Part shown: in pieces, positions 1 to 11,429 of the stretch
Position numbering within the stretch: the first letter of the stretch is position 1
Layout: every line of letters begins with the position of its first letter
Assembly: GCA_002946415.1 (NCBI GenBank)
Contig: NJPS01000062.1
Coordinates: forward strand, 558,001 to 622,000
DNA length: 64,000 nucleotides
Direction: 5' to 3'
From: Rutstroemia sp. NJR-2017a BVV2
Taxonomy: Eukaryota; Ascomycota; Leotiomycetes; Helotiales; Rutstroemiaceae
Position numbers and translations under genes: made by a program
The notes under the pieces: model-generated
Told to the model about the DNA's origin: nothing
The model's database searches: none
Seen by the model: only the letters and a program-made list of their open reading frames with translations

Positions 1-542
1 GAGGCAACAAATGCGTAACCTCCAAAAAGCTTCCTGGCCCTGAATTCCACAGCCTAGCGTTAGCCAAATGTAAATGATTCCAATCTTGAACCGTTACACA
101 GGGACTCACAGCCATGTACAAACAATAGCGGAATAGCTCCCGGGACGTTGCTCTTCTGATGAAGGAAATGCATATCCAACTCCCCAAATCCATCCACTTC
201 TACCATAGTCTTGAAATGAGGAAGCTCGTTTAATTTAGCTTCTTGCTTTTTCCAGTCAAAACCGTCTTTCCAGTAGGCTGCTAGTCTCTTTACGTCTGAG
301 CTGTGTGAATCTTAGTCTTCGTCATAGAAGCTGGTGTTAGGGTTGGCCTGTGAAACATATCGTACATACACAGTGGCACCGTAATCTGGTCCGGCTTCAG
401 GTTCTTCAGGGAAATCCGCCAGCTCGAGCTTTTTGTGAAGCCGTTCGAGAGATGCATCAGGGATGTCGATCTTGAAGGGACGGACTGTATCCATCTCCAT
501 GGCCATTTCTCCTTTGTTGAATCGAAGCCTTGCCGAGGGCAT
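1..542 (-). CDS. Epoxide hydrolase (alpha/beta-hydrolase, EHN type), 5' part only
   Basis: This is the N-terminal part of a microsomal/juvenile-hormone-type epoxide hydrolase, which would open epoxides to diols. The gene runs off the left edge. I model exon 1 at 370-542, intron 301-369 (GTATGT donor, CTAAC, CACAG), exon 2 at 110-300, intron 40-109 (GTGAGT donor, GCTAAC, TTCAG) and exon 3 from 39 leftwards. The first exon reads [19 protein letters not shown], typical of the EHN domain. Exon 2 gives [20 protein letters not shown] and then LLFVHG. Splicing to exon 3 restores HGWPGSFLEV, the family's oxyanion-hole/nucleophile-side motif. Without the first intron an in-frame TAA at 312-314 would seem to break the gene. 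The start could be the Met at 542 or a later one ([10 protein letters not shown]). The catalytic triad lies outside the window. The neighbouring oxylipin gene is divergently arranged. Confidence 0.88.
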
Positions 543-1518
543 GAAATACCAGAATTTAGATGGAAAGAAGTCACGTCAAAATCATAATAATTATGCGGTC
601 AGGGAAGCTTTTATGAAGTTACGGATCCACCAGTACAAGAGCGCGTTTATTGGGCTCTCGTGATATCGGTGAGGTCGAATGCGGGGTTCTGATACTGGGG
701 GGGGCGGGGGCGTGTAACCATGCGGTTACGCTTACTTCATCTCCGTATTGTAAGCTTATATTATCTTATAGACAGCCGATTCTGGATAAAATGCTTTTCA
801 TTTCTTGAAAACAACGCTTTAAAACCTCAGCTGGTAAAGATATGTTAGGCATATAGATGTGTGAGAGTTATTTTAATTGCCCTGTTTTTGCCCTTCTCGG
901 ACTGGAACACATATCCGTGAAAACCTCAGACTTACACTCGCTGTATACTGCTTGTGGCAGTGTCCATAATACACTTGCACTATATTCGTCTCTCTTCTTT
1001 CCGCAGACTCTTCCAGATTAACTTTCTGTATCTTAGCAATCGCGGCTGAAATACATAGCGGGACAAAGATACTGTAAGGCCACCAAGATAGTGGCTTTTG
1101 ATGCACGTTATAGTGAAGTCTCAGCTTCAACGACCAGATTTTCTTGGACTTAGTTAACTGGATCAAATACGAGTTGTAATCTTACAATAGGTTTGGAAGA
1201 TGCATCATCGAGTAGAAGGGTAATGGATTTTCTCCGGTTGACACGTGCACGGATTCTATTACCAAGAGATTCGATCCTTACAGCTTATGTTTTCAGCTTT
1301 GTAGTACAAGGCGGCGAATAGAGAGTATTCATTGGTCGAATTCAGAGATTTCAGCTTTGGAGGCACACTGCTGTGCCATAATTCTCCCAGCTTGCTTACC
1401 ATGTGATCGAGTCTGATCCATATGCCTGCTTATCCCCGAAAATTCAACCTATATATCACTGATTTTCTTGTAAAGCTTTCTGCAACGGCAAAGAAGTGTC
1501 GTTATTAGCCTTCAAATC
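543..1518. promoter_or_regulatory. Divergent intergenic region shared by epoxide hydrolase and Ppo genes
   Basis: About 976 bp of normal-GC DNA separate two genes that start away from each other, so it must hold both promoters. A G-tract (eight G, C, five G) at about 697-710 is followed by an inverted repeat: GTAACC at 714-719 and GGTTAC at 724-729, with a 4-base gap. This could be a binding site for a dimeric regulator or a G-rich/C-rich stress or carbon element; that is inference. A TATA-like TATATAT lies at about 1450, roughly 65 bp before the Ppo start codon. A 97-codon minus-strand open frame at 873-1166 has no recognisable protein features, and I do not call it a gene. Confidence 0.45.
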
Positions 1519-4500
1519 ATGGCTCCCGGAGCAACTGAACCATCGATGGCTGAGAAGATTAACAAAAATACCATAACTACTCCCGAAAATTCGGCCCTCG
1601 ATCTCCTCATGGATGCTTTGAAGGTTGCAAAAAGTCAAGCACACCGTATTCCAGCTGATTTGGGCCTTATCAAAGAAGTTACCAAGGCAGCTTTGAACAA
1701 TGGTCTTACTGATCCAAAAAAACTTTTGGTAAGGTTGCTCTAGAGTTTGAGACACGTCCTCATGATATCTGACTCTACTTTAGCTTGAGGACCTCATTCA
1801 GTTCGCAATCTCTCTCTCAAGCGGCAAGGACCAAGAATTTATCACAAGTAAGCTTCTTGAAAGCCTCTGGGACAATCTCAAACATCCTCCGATTAGCTAC
1901 ATGGGCAATGCCTTCAAGTATCGCCAAGCGGATGGATCGAACAATGTATACAAACACTTTTCAAATACTATCTCGCAAGCTAATATATATAGAATGTTAT
2001 GTACCCGCAGCTGGGAATGAGTGGTTCCTACTATGCAAGATCAGTAGTGCCCAAACATGTTTCTACAGTTCCCCTGCCTGATCCAGCCTTGATCTTTGAT
2101 GAGCTCATGGCTCGTAAAGGTCCAGCTCGTCCACATCCAGCTCAGTTTTCTTCGCTGGCAATTGCTCTCGCAACGATTATCATACATGATATCTTCAGAA
2201 CAGACAGCCGGGATGAGAATAAAGTTCTATCCACATCCTATCTGGATCTTGGTTCTCTCTATGGGCATAACCAAAGCCAGCAGGACTCAATTCGTCTCTT
2301 CAAAGATGGTTTGCTAAAGCCGGATGCATTTACTGAAGTTCGTATCCTCGGACAACCTCCAGGAGTGGGAGCATTGTTAGTCAGCTTCAACAGATTTCAC
2401 AACTATGTTGCAGGAGAACTAGCCCTCATCAACGAGAACGGACGCTTCAGTATTCCAACCGGAATCACTCCAGAAAACGAGAAAGAGTACGCAGCCGCAG
2501 TAGCTAAACGAGAAAACGACTTATTCCAGACTGCAAGATTGTACGTATAACACCTACTTACCATGTGAAGATTCTGACGCCGTCAATAGAGTCACCTGCG
2601 GGTTATACGTCAACATTATTCTCAACGATTATGTTCGTGTAATCCTTAATCTCAACCGCTCCAAAACAGAATGGACGCTGGATCCACGGTAGGTTGTCCA
2701 CCTAATTACGATCTTCCGTAGCTGAGTTGTTTCATGTAGAGTAGACTTTCTTGGTGTCTTTGACGAGCAAGGCATTCCTAAGGGAATCGGTAACCAAGTT
2801 AGCATGGAGTTCAACTTGATTTATAGGTGGCATCCTACGGTCTCGGACAAGAATGCGGGCTGGTCGAGTGACTTTATGAAAAAGATATTTCCAGGCCAAG
2901 ACCCTCAGAATCTCACACAGGGACAATTCTTAAAAGGTATCCGTGAGTGGGCTATTCCTATTGGACAACAGGATCCTGGCACTTGGAAAATGGCCGGCAT
3001 GGATCGAGGCGAGGACGGCCGATTCAGTGACGCGGACCTTGTCAAGCTCCTCACTGATGAAACCGAAGACTGTGCTGGTTCTTTCGGCGGGCGCAACACC
3101 CCCGCAGTTCTCAAAGCTGTTGAAATTCTTGGGATTGAGCAAGGCAGACGCTATGGTGCAGCCAGCTTGAATGAATTTCGAAACTTCTTCGGCTTATCTT
3201 CTCACAAGTCCTTTGCTGATGTCAACTCGGATCCCAGCATTGCTGCTGCTCTAGAAGCTCTATACACGCACCCAGACAATATTGAGCTGTACCCAGGTCT
3301 TATTGTTGAAGAGGCAAAACCCCTCATCACAAATGCATCGGGACTATGCTCTGGTGAAACCATCGCCAAGGCTATTCTAGCCGACGCTGTTTCTTTGGTT
3401 CGTGGGGATAGGTTTTATGCTGTTGATACTAGCCCAGCGAATCTGACAGCTTTTGGCTTTAACGATATTGCTTCCGATCGACATGTCGCGCAGGGCGTCT
3501 GTATTCATAAGCTTCTTCAGCACGCCTACCCGGGCTGGTATACTGGCACGAGCGTGTACTCAATGTTCCCACTGACGGTTCCGAGTGAGGCGAGGAAGAT
3601 TCTTAAAAGCTTGGGCTTGGAACAGGACTTCACGTACGATCGTCCGAGTCCCCAAAAGCCACCTATTCCCGTCACTACTTGGCAAGGAGTCGTCAACGTA
3701 TTCGAGAATCAGACCGATTTCAAAGTTCCTTGTAATGTCAAATCCCAAATCATTTATTTATTAGATATACTAACGATTACAGGGGGTCCAAAGGTCTTCG
3801 ACCAAACTCACCACGACTGGATGCTTAGCGGTGACAAGCCTTGGAACGCTGAGCAGAAGGCCATCTGTGAACATGCCATCTACAGTCCTGAGACTGCTAA
3901 TGAACAATTCAGGGCTGCATTCGACGAGATCACTTCGAAGCTCATCAAAGAGCACAGCTCTAAGCTCAGGGGGGGTTACTATCTTGATGCAGTCCGAGAT
4001 GTTGGCAATCTCAGCCACGCAATTTTCATGGCCCAATTGTGGTATATACCGTTGACATCTGAGTTTACTGCCAAGGACCTCCATGATGCCTTTACCGCCG
4101 TGTTCCATTATAGCTTCTTGGACTTGGATCCTTCGATTTCCTTCTCTGTTCGCCAGAAAGGCAGAGCTGCAGCAGCAAAGCTGGCAGAGATCGTTACTCC
4201 TGCCTGTAAGGCCGTCTTGCAGCCTGGCTTCAGTCCCCGACAGGTTGTTCAGGATCTGCTCGGATTTGATGTCAAACATACAGCTCTACATGATTATGGT
4301 GCGATGCTGATCAAGCGCATCGCCGCCACTGGAAAGGACCTCGCCTACATTGCGGACACGATTGTACCAACGGCAGCAGCAGGCGGTCCACTCCCAGCAC
4401 AAGGTGTATGTACCAGTCTCTCCAAATCCTTTCTCTCGTCACTCAAAACTCTTAGCTAACACCGCCACAGTTCGCAATGATGCTCGATTTCTGGTTGCAG

Positions 4501-5031
4501 GAAGCTAACGCTAGCCTCTGGGCTGAAGTCCAAAAGCTTGCCCGTGATCCTAGCTCTACCGGGTTCGGGAAACTCCGTAAGTACGTTCTCGAATCCTTGC
4601 GTATCAGCTGTACACCCGCCTATGGAGTTTTCCGCATATGCGCTGCCCAATCTGCAACCATTGTCGATGGTTCGACTACGCATGTAGCGCATCCTGGGGA
4701 CGTAATTTTCCTGGACTTTCTAAAAGCGGGCACAGACCCTTCCAAGTTCCCAGATCCGCTAGAGTTCAAGCTTGATCGACCAGAAGAGGACTACATCCAT
4801 CAGGGTTGGGGCCCGCATCAGTGTCTCGGGCGCGAGATTACGTTCATCTCTTTGGCAACGCAGCTGAGAGCCTTTGCGAGGTTGAAGAACTTAAGAAGGG
4901 CACCTGGACCGGCGGGCAGATTGTTAAGTAAGTTCTTGCCTGAGACAACTTTCAAGGTATTCTTGAATGAGAAGCAAGATGCTTGGACTCCGTTCCCGCG
5001 GACTTTGCAAGTTATTTTCGATGATTTTTGA
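1519..5031 (+). CDS. ppo: Ppo-type fatty-acid dioxygenase / P450 fusion (linoleate diol synthase-like)
   Basis: This bifunctional oxylipin enzyme has an N-terminal haem peroxidase/dioxygenase domain that makes fatty-acid hydroperoxides and a C-terminal P450 domain that rearranges them. I model seven exons: 1519-1728, 1784-1945, 1993-2540, 2590-2688, 2740-3731, 3783-4405 and 4471-5031. They give 1064 residues, normal for the family. All introns are GT-AG, 47-65 nt; the 51-nt intron at 3732-3782 has a clear CTAAC and its removal restores FKVPWGPKVF. The peroxidase part shows IIIHD (distal His about residue 189) and YRWH (about 368-371, catalytic Tyr and proximal His). The P450 part shows ESLR (ExxR, about 919-922) and GPHQCLG with the haem-ligand Cys at about 996. 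The retained Cys argues for an active P450 domain, as in PpoA or linoleate diol synthase, rather than the PpoC type that lost it. No premature stops. The exact product cannot be read from the sequence. Confidence 0.93.
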
Positions 5032-5724
5032 CGTTCTAGTAATTTGTTATAAATCTGGAGTATATAATAATTAAGGGATTTAAAAGAATATTCTATAATT
5101 AGAAATCTAAATTAATATATTTAAATAATGTATAATTTATATATTTTATTTTCTGAATATTTTAATTTATTATTAAATATATATATAATATTTTTATAGA
5201 AATATTATTTATTAGAGATATAAAAAGAAAATTTAAAAATTCAAATATTAATTATTTATATAAGAAAAATAATAAAGATTAATTAAATAAAAAATGGAAT
5301 TTCTATTTTAAAAAACTCTAATATAAAAAAAATTATAAAGAATTAATAATAATCAATTTATTTTTAATTAATATTTTATATTTAGATTTTAATAATAATA
5401 TTATTATATTAAATTCAAAAAGAAATTATAATAGAAATATAAAGAATTGAAATTATATTAATTATCTTTAAAATTTAATTAATATTAATTATATAAAAAA
5501 GAATAATTTTAATAATCTCGATATAATAATAAATCTCTTTATATTAGAAATATAAAAAAAGATTCGAAAATTTAAATATTAATTATTTATATAAAAAGAT
5601 AATAAAGATTAATTAAATAAATAAAAATCTTTATTTTAAAAAACTTTAATATAAAAAATAGAAAAAAGAAAAAAAAAAAAAAAAATTTAATTTATCTTTA
5701 ATTATAGCTTTTGCAAAATTATTA
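5032..5724. other. AT-rich RIPed DNA with two fragments of repeat family X
   Basis: Base composition collapses to almost pure A/T within about 10-20 bp of the Ppo stop codon. Two overlapping-type fragments of a recurrent sequence, here called X, can be followed at about 5195-5460 and 5540-5690. They match 8283-8640 and, inverted, 11061-11425, 48098-48343 and 51335-51540. No gene is seen. Confidence 0.6.
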
Positions 5725-8282
5725 TAATTAGAAGAAAAAATATTTGAAAAAACAATTCCGAATCCAAAATCATCAAACCCAATATAAAATCCAACTATAT
5801 ATATTTCTATAGATCGAACTTACTAGTCTACTTAGTAATATATTTGCTAATTATCGAGATATTATTATTATAGCCAAAATAGTAGATTTAGGAACTTTAA
5901 TCTTTTAAAATTCTATTTAAATCGAATCTTCTTTAATCTCAACTTATTAATATATTTCTAGATCTACTAGTAATATTATTATTTAATTCTTTCTTCTTAT
6001 TAATATTAATATAGAAATAAATAATAGTTCTATATTACTAATTACTTCGATTTTCAATCTAAACTTAGATATATCTAATCTAAATAAAATTATTAGTTCG
6101 GATTTATTTAATATTATTATAAATACTATTACTAGATCTAATATAAATATTTATTATCTTCCAAAATAAATTAATCTTTTTATTCTTTTCAAACTAAGTA
6201 AAATTATCTATTTCTCTATTATTAAACTAACTACTCTGGATCTAGCTAGTACTAAAATTCTTTAGATATATAATTTATTAGTCGAATTATATTTAGTTAC
6301 TAAATTATATAATAAATAAATTCAAATCTTCGATTTAATCGAGATATTTAGAAAATATACTAAATTAGGAAAATTATAAAAGATTACTAATTAACTAGTT
6401 TTTTAAATTAATAATTTGGAATATATTATAAAAAAAATCGAAGTTAAAATAAAAACAACTAATACTATTAATAAAACTAATATTATAATTCTCAAAAACC
6501 TTTTTCAAATCTAATCTAATTTGATTATTACTATTATTACTTTAATTATTTCTTCAGTTAAATTATCTTCTAGATCCTCTTTTACTTTAATAATATTAAT
6601 AAATAATAATAGTAACTTTAGAAACTAGATTAATATTAAAAAAACTACTAAAAAAACTAAAATCCAAAATCAATTAATTTTGATTTAAGATCTCGATATC
6701 TCTTTCTCGATATTAGTTTTATAAAATATTATTAATAAAGTTTTCTTAGATAAAAATATTAAAGAATTAATAATTTCCTTGATTACTACTATTAGTAATA
6801 AAAAGAATTTAGTAATTATTATAATTATTTCTTTTACTTCCGATTTTCTATTTGAGAAAAGAGCTATTTGGAAATATTTAATTATTTTTAAATTATATTT
6901 AAAAAATGAATTTTAATATAAAGTAGTATTCTATAATATTCTAATTTAGGATTTCAATATATCTTATAAAATAAAGTTAGTATTAGATAAACTAAAGATT
7001 TTTAATTCTAATCTGAATTTAAAACTAATTAATATATTATATTAGTTATCTTTAATAGAAAATCAAATTATTAAATAAAGAAAATCAATAATAATATTAT
7101 TTGTTATTAAAACAAAAATCAAGAAATATATAAGAAACTAGATTTGGATAACTAGAATTAATATTAGAATTAAAAAGTTTCTTATTATTTCTAGATCTAT
7201 TTAATATACTAAATATCAAGAATTTAGATATTTAACTAAATTTTATCAAAAAGAGATTAAATATAGTTTCTATAATAAACTCTATATTATTAGTTAGTAT
7301 TATTATTTGATTTATAACTAAAATAGCCAAAAATATCTCTATTTAGTATCAAAATATATTAATTACAAAAATAATTATATTTCTATTTCTAAAAAATATA
7401 AAATATATAAAGTTATTAAAAGAGTTAATTTATAATTAATACAAATACTCGAATTCTCTAAATAAATTTAAATCGAAATTCAATTATAACTAAATTAATA
7501 CTATAGTTAGTTATTAAGTTAAAAATCGATTTAATATTAATCTAGGAATCTTAGATTATAAATAAAAATCCAGATTATTTAAATAATTGATCGATTTCTT
7601 ATATTAGCTTTAGTTAAATTTTTCCAATTATTTTAGAATTTAGATCTCGAATATTTATTTATATCTTGAAAATCTATATATCTAGTATTATATTAGTTTC
7701 TTCGAATATTAATCTTGATCTATTAATTTTATTAGTAACTAAAGAAAACAATATACTTAAACTAGTTAATATTTATAACGAAATTAGCTAAATCGAAGAA
7801 CTTTAATTAAAATAGTAGAAAGAAATTTATTATCTAGAACTATTTCGACTAATTTACTTATTTTGGATAATTTTAATCTCTATTATTGTTAATAGAATTC
7901 AAATAACCAAAATAGTTAAACTAGTATTAAACTAGTTTAATAAATTAAAAAACAAAACTTGGAATTAATTAATAAATCTAGAATTATTATATTTTTTAAA
8001 GAAGTTAGCAAATTAGTTTTAGATCTTATATTAATTATATAAATATTAACTAGATATATTAATAACTAGTAAATACTAACTGATTTAAGATCTAATTATT
8101 TATCGATTTTATTTACTTTAAAAAAGAAAAAAGAACTAATATCTCTAAATAGATAAAAATTAACTAATACTAATTTTAATACTAAGTTAACAAATTAGGA
8201 ACTTTTTTCAAATTATTTAATTAAAATTATAAAGAAACCGATTATTTTAGTTCGTTTTCTTCTTAATTTCACTTAACTAGAT
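5725..8282 (+). mobile_element. LINE copy 1 (Tad1/I-like), ORF1 and start of ORF2, RIPed
   Basis: The 5' end (GAAGAAAAAATATTTGAAAA type) matches the starts at about 14994, 51541, 56546 and 62250. Reading through the many stops, the gag-like ORF1 spans roughly 6300-7430. Its end contains remnants of spaced Cys/His residues like the CCHC knuckles of Tad-type ORF1. ORF2 endonuclease sequence begins near 7570. The copy stops at about 8282 inside the endonuclease region, where repeat X starts. Differences from sister copies are C-to-T or G-to-A. It is non-functional. Confidence 0.72.
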
Positions 8283-8640
8283 ATTAGAAATATAGAAAAG
8301 GAATTTGAGAATCTAGATATTGATTATCTATATAAAAGAAGGAATAAAGATTGATTAAATAAAAAATAAAGTTCTTATTCTAAAGGATTTTAATATAAGG
8401 AATAATAAAAAGGAAAAAAAATTAGTAATAATTAATTTATTTTCTACTAGAACTTTATATTTAGGTTTTGATAATATTACTATTATATTATAATATTCTT
8501 ATAATTCCTTATCAATAAACTCTAATATATTAATTACTTTAGATTTATTATAAAGTAGTAGTTTGTTATAAGAATATTACTATATTGGATCTAAGAAGAA
8601 ATTATAATAAAAATATAAAGAACTAAAACTATATTAATAA
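8283..8640 (-). repeat. Repeat family X, copy between two LINEs (inverse of 11061-11425)
   Basis: This segment is the reverse complement of 11061-11425, allowing for transitions. The X core (246 bp in the unmutated copy at 48098-48343) is accompanied here by about 110 extra bases that are also shared with 11061-11425. It sits between the truncated plus-strand LINE 1 and the 3' tail of minus-strand LINE 2. No protein was recognised. Confidence 0.55.
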
Positions 8641-11020
8641 CTAAATAGATTGATTAATTGATTTATCATTTTAACAACCTTTTTGAGTCTAAGACTATAA
8701 TAGGTCGGCTAGTAGCTAAAAGCTATTAGGGGCTAAATATAAATAGTATTTAAATATATTTTAAGCTATATAGTATCAAGAGATGGTAAGGAACTAGTCC
8801 TAGTAAATAAAAATAACTAAAATAATGAAAATATCAATTTGATAAAAATAAAAATAAAATCTTTCCAATTTAAATATCCAAACTAATCATCAACTAGCTC
8901 TCGAGCTAGATGATATTTTCGGGTACAAATTTTTGTCTCGCTTAAATAAGCGATGCTAGCTTCGATTCCAGAAGTAGTATCAAGAAGAAGTGAAAATAAT
9001 AAGTAATTTGTAGCTAATTTATCTTTTAGCTTGATCCGAGCTAGACTAAAAAGAGAACAACTTAAAAATAAGTACTCAGAAGTCTCTTTAGTCCCACAAA
9101 TATATTTATTATTACTAGTATACCCTAATAAATATAAATATGATTTTAAATAACTATATCTGATTTTCAACTGGAAGAAAGTACTAACGGTAGCTCTTTT
9201 AGTCGAATTTGGGATTTGGATACGATTTCGAGAAGTGGATTTAAAAATTCTTAAATAACTAGTCGAGCTAAGCAAACTAGCTTCCGATATAGTTTCCAAA
9301 GTTTTTAAAAGAGATTCTGACTACTCCTGATTTTTAATTCGCTTAATTTGAGCTCCCAAGTAGTTGAGACTAGTCGTTTAGGTTACCAGGTCTATTTTAG
9401 TTCCCGATTTGGCTAGTAGATCCGCTTTTTCGTTACCTAGTACCTCGGAATAGCCTAGAACCTAAGCTAATTTGATTTTAGCTCCTCTTCTAACTATTTC
9501 TCGGCTAGCTTCATATACTAGTACTACTTGATTTTGTTCTAGTTTATCACTAAGTGATTTTAACCTTTATAAAACAGTTTGATTATCTGAGAAAATAGTG
9601 AATTCTTGATCTTTTTGAGCTATTTCATTTATAAACTTGATCCTTTCGGCTATTCCGGCTAATTCGCTATTATAGATTAGCTGACTAGTCCCAATATTCC
9701 AGTTAGATTCCTGAATTAACTCCTGGTTGGAATTGAAAAGAGCTAAACCGATTCCAATCTCTTTTTGATCTACTAGTTCAGAACTATCAGTATAGACTAA
9801 GTACTGGTTCGGGGCTAGCAAAATAGCCGAGTTTTTATAATTTTCAGCTTCTAGTTCCTTAGATAGCTTACTAATTTCGATCGTATAAGAGGTAGTAATC
9901 CAAAGTAGAAATTTGAAAAAACTAATCGATTCCAAGTACTGAAACTGGACTAGTAGGTATATTAAGTATCTAATTCGCTTAATTTGGGTTATTTTGGTAA
10001 TTTCCTTTTAGGTAGATACTAAATAGTCTTGAAAATAGTAATTAGCCTTCGGTTTAGCTTAGATTTCTTTGAAAATTGGATGGTTTTCTACTATTTGGAG
10101 AGCTTGAAGTATATATTGGCAACTAGTGGTATTTAAACAAGTTTGGGGAGGTACTAAAGCAGCTTCTATCTCTATAGGGATTATTAGACTAGTCCTGAAT
10201 ACTCCTAGTATCCTCTGTAGTACCAAATTTTGTAAGTATTGGAATTAACTTTTAAATTTAACTTGCTTTTTCCACTATATAGGGGATCTGTAGTCTAAGA
10301 TACTAGTGATGCAAGCGAGGTATAGCTGGTATATAATATAAGGTGAAAGTCCATTTTCTGTATTAGTTAGCTGATTAGCTCTTAAGAAAGCTGATTTAGT
10401 TTGGCTAATTCTAGTTGAAATATATTTATTGAAATATAAAGTATCGTCAAATCAGATTCCTAGCTATTTCACTACTTTTAAAGGTTATATTGACTGATTA
10501 TTCGGTAATTTGACCGAATTAGTCTTAGTAGTAGCTTGTTTACCCCCGAAAAAATGAATTAGTTCGGTTTTAACTAAATCAAACTTAATACTACTTACTT
10601 CTCCTAGGGTATATAACTTGCTAGCTTCTCTTTCCAAAATTTTGTAGTTCTTTTTAAAGCTAGTTGAGCTAGTTGCTAGCGCGATATCATCTATATATAA
10701 CCAGATTGAAGTAGAAATCAATAGAAATAGTTCTTTTATATAAATTAAAAAGAGAATCGGTGAGATCGGGCTATCCTGGGAAATACTAGTTGAAATAGAT
10801 TGAAAATCCTCAATTTGGCTATCAAAGCTTAAGCGAAGTAGCCGGTCCTCCAGAAAGTGACTAGTCTAAATAATAAAACTAATTGGAAGTTTTAATCTTT
10901 TTAAAATAACTAAAAGCTGGTTTTTTGAGATATAATCGAAAGCTCCTTTAATATCCAAAAATAAAACAGATATTTTATAGTTTTTTAAATGATTTTCTTG
11001 AACCTTATTCGCTAGTAGTA
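8641..11020 (-). mobile_element. LINE copy 2 (Tad1/I-like), RT-RNase H 3' half, lightly RIPed
   Basis: This is a 5'-truncated minus-strand LINE. Its 3' end at 8641-8670 has the family tail of AATC/AATT-type tetranucleotides. Three domains remain readable. Reverse transcriptase shows LYIDDIALATSSTSF (10485-10721). RNase H shows YTDSSELVDQKEIGIG and YNSELAGIAE (9567-9935). The C-terminal stretch (8883-9299) shows KIRYSYLKSYLYLL and the remnant of a C-x-C...H-type motif. Together with copy 7 it is the least mutated LINE here. Its 5' break, near 11020, lies just before RT motif 4. About 40 bp of unassigned sequence separate it from the next X copy. Confidence 0.82.
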
Positions 11021-11060
11021 GCTCTTTTTGGAAACTAGTAATTTTACTAATAGATTCTAT

Positions 11061-11425
11061 TTAGCTATTAATATAGTTCTAGTTCTTTATATTCCTATTA
11101 TAATTTCTTCTTAGATCTAGTATAGTAATATTTTTACAATAAACTACTACTTTGTAATAAGTTTAAAAATAATTAGTATATTAGGATTTACTAATAAGGA
11201 ATTATAAGAATATTATAATATAATAGTAATATTACCAAAGCTCAAATATAGAACTCTAGTTAAAGATAAACTAATTACTACTAATCTTCTTTCTTTTTTA
11301 TTATTCTTTATATTGAGATCTTTTAGAGTAGGAATTCTATTTCTTATTCGATTAACTTCTACTATCTCTTTTATATAAGTAATTAATATCTGGATTCTCG
11401 AATTCCTCTTTTATATTTCTAATAA
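11061..11425 (+). repeat. Repeat family X, forward copy
   Basis: This copy matches the unmutated copy beside the HET gene (48098-48343) over the whole of that element, with almost only C/T and G/A differences. A further 110 bp at its left is shared with the inverted copy at 8283-8640. It is flanked on the right by the plus-strand LINE 3. Confidence 0.55.
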
Positions 11426-11429
11426 TTTA

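Noticed and set aside
312..314. In-frame TAA that seems to break the epoxide hydrolase after 76 codons
   Set aside because: It lies in a 69-nt intron (301-369) with GTATGT donor, CTAAC and CACAG acceptor. Splicing restores the family sequence [12 protein letters not shown], so the gene is not broken here.
873..1166. Minus-strand 97-codon ORF in the divergent promoter
   Set aside because: No domain, signal peptide or start context; such a frame is expected by chance.
3732..3782. Continuous open frame through this part of the Ppo gene
   Set aside because: The 51-nt segment is a multiple of three without stops, but it has a branch point and acceptor, and its removal restores FKVPWGPKVF. It is an intron, not coding sequence.
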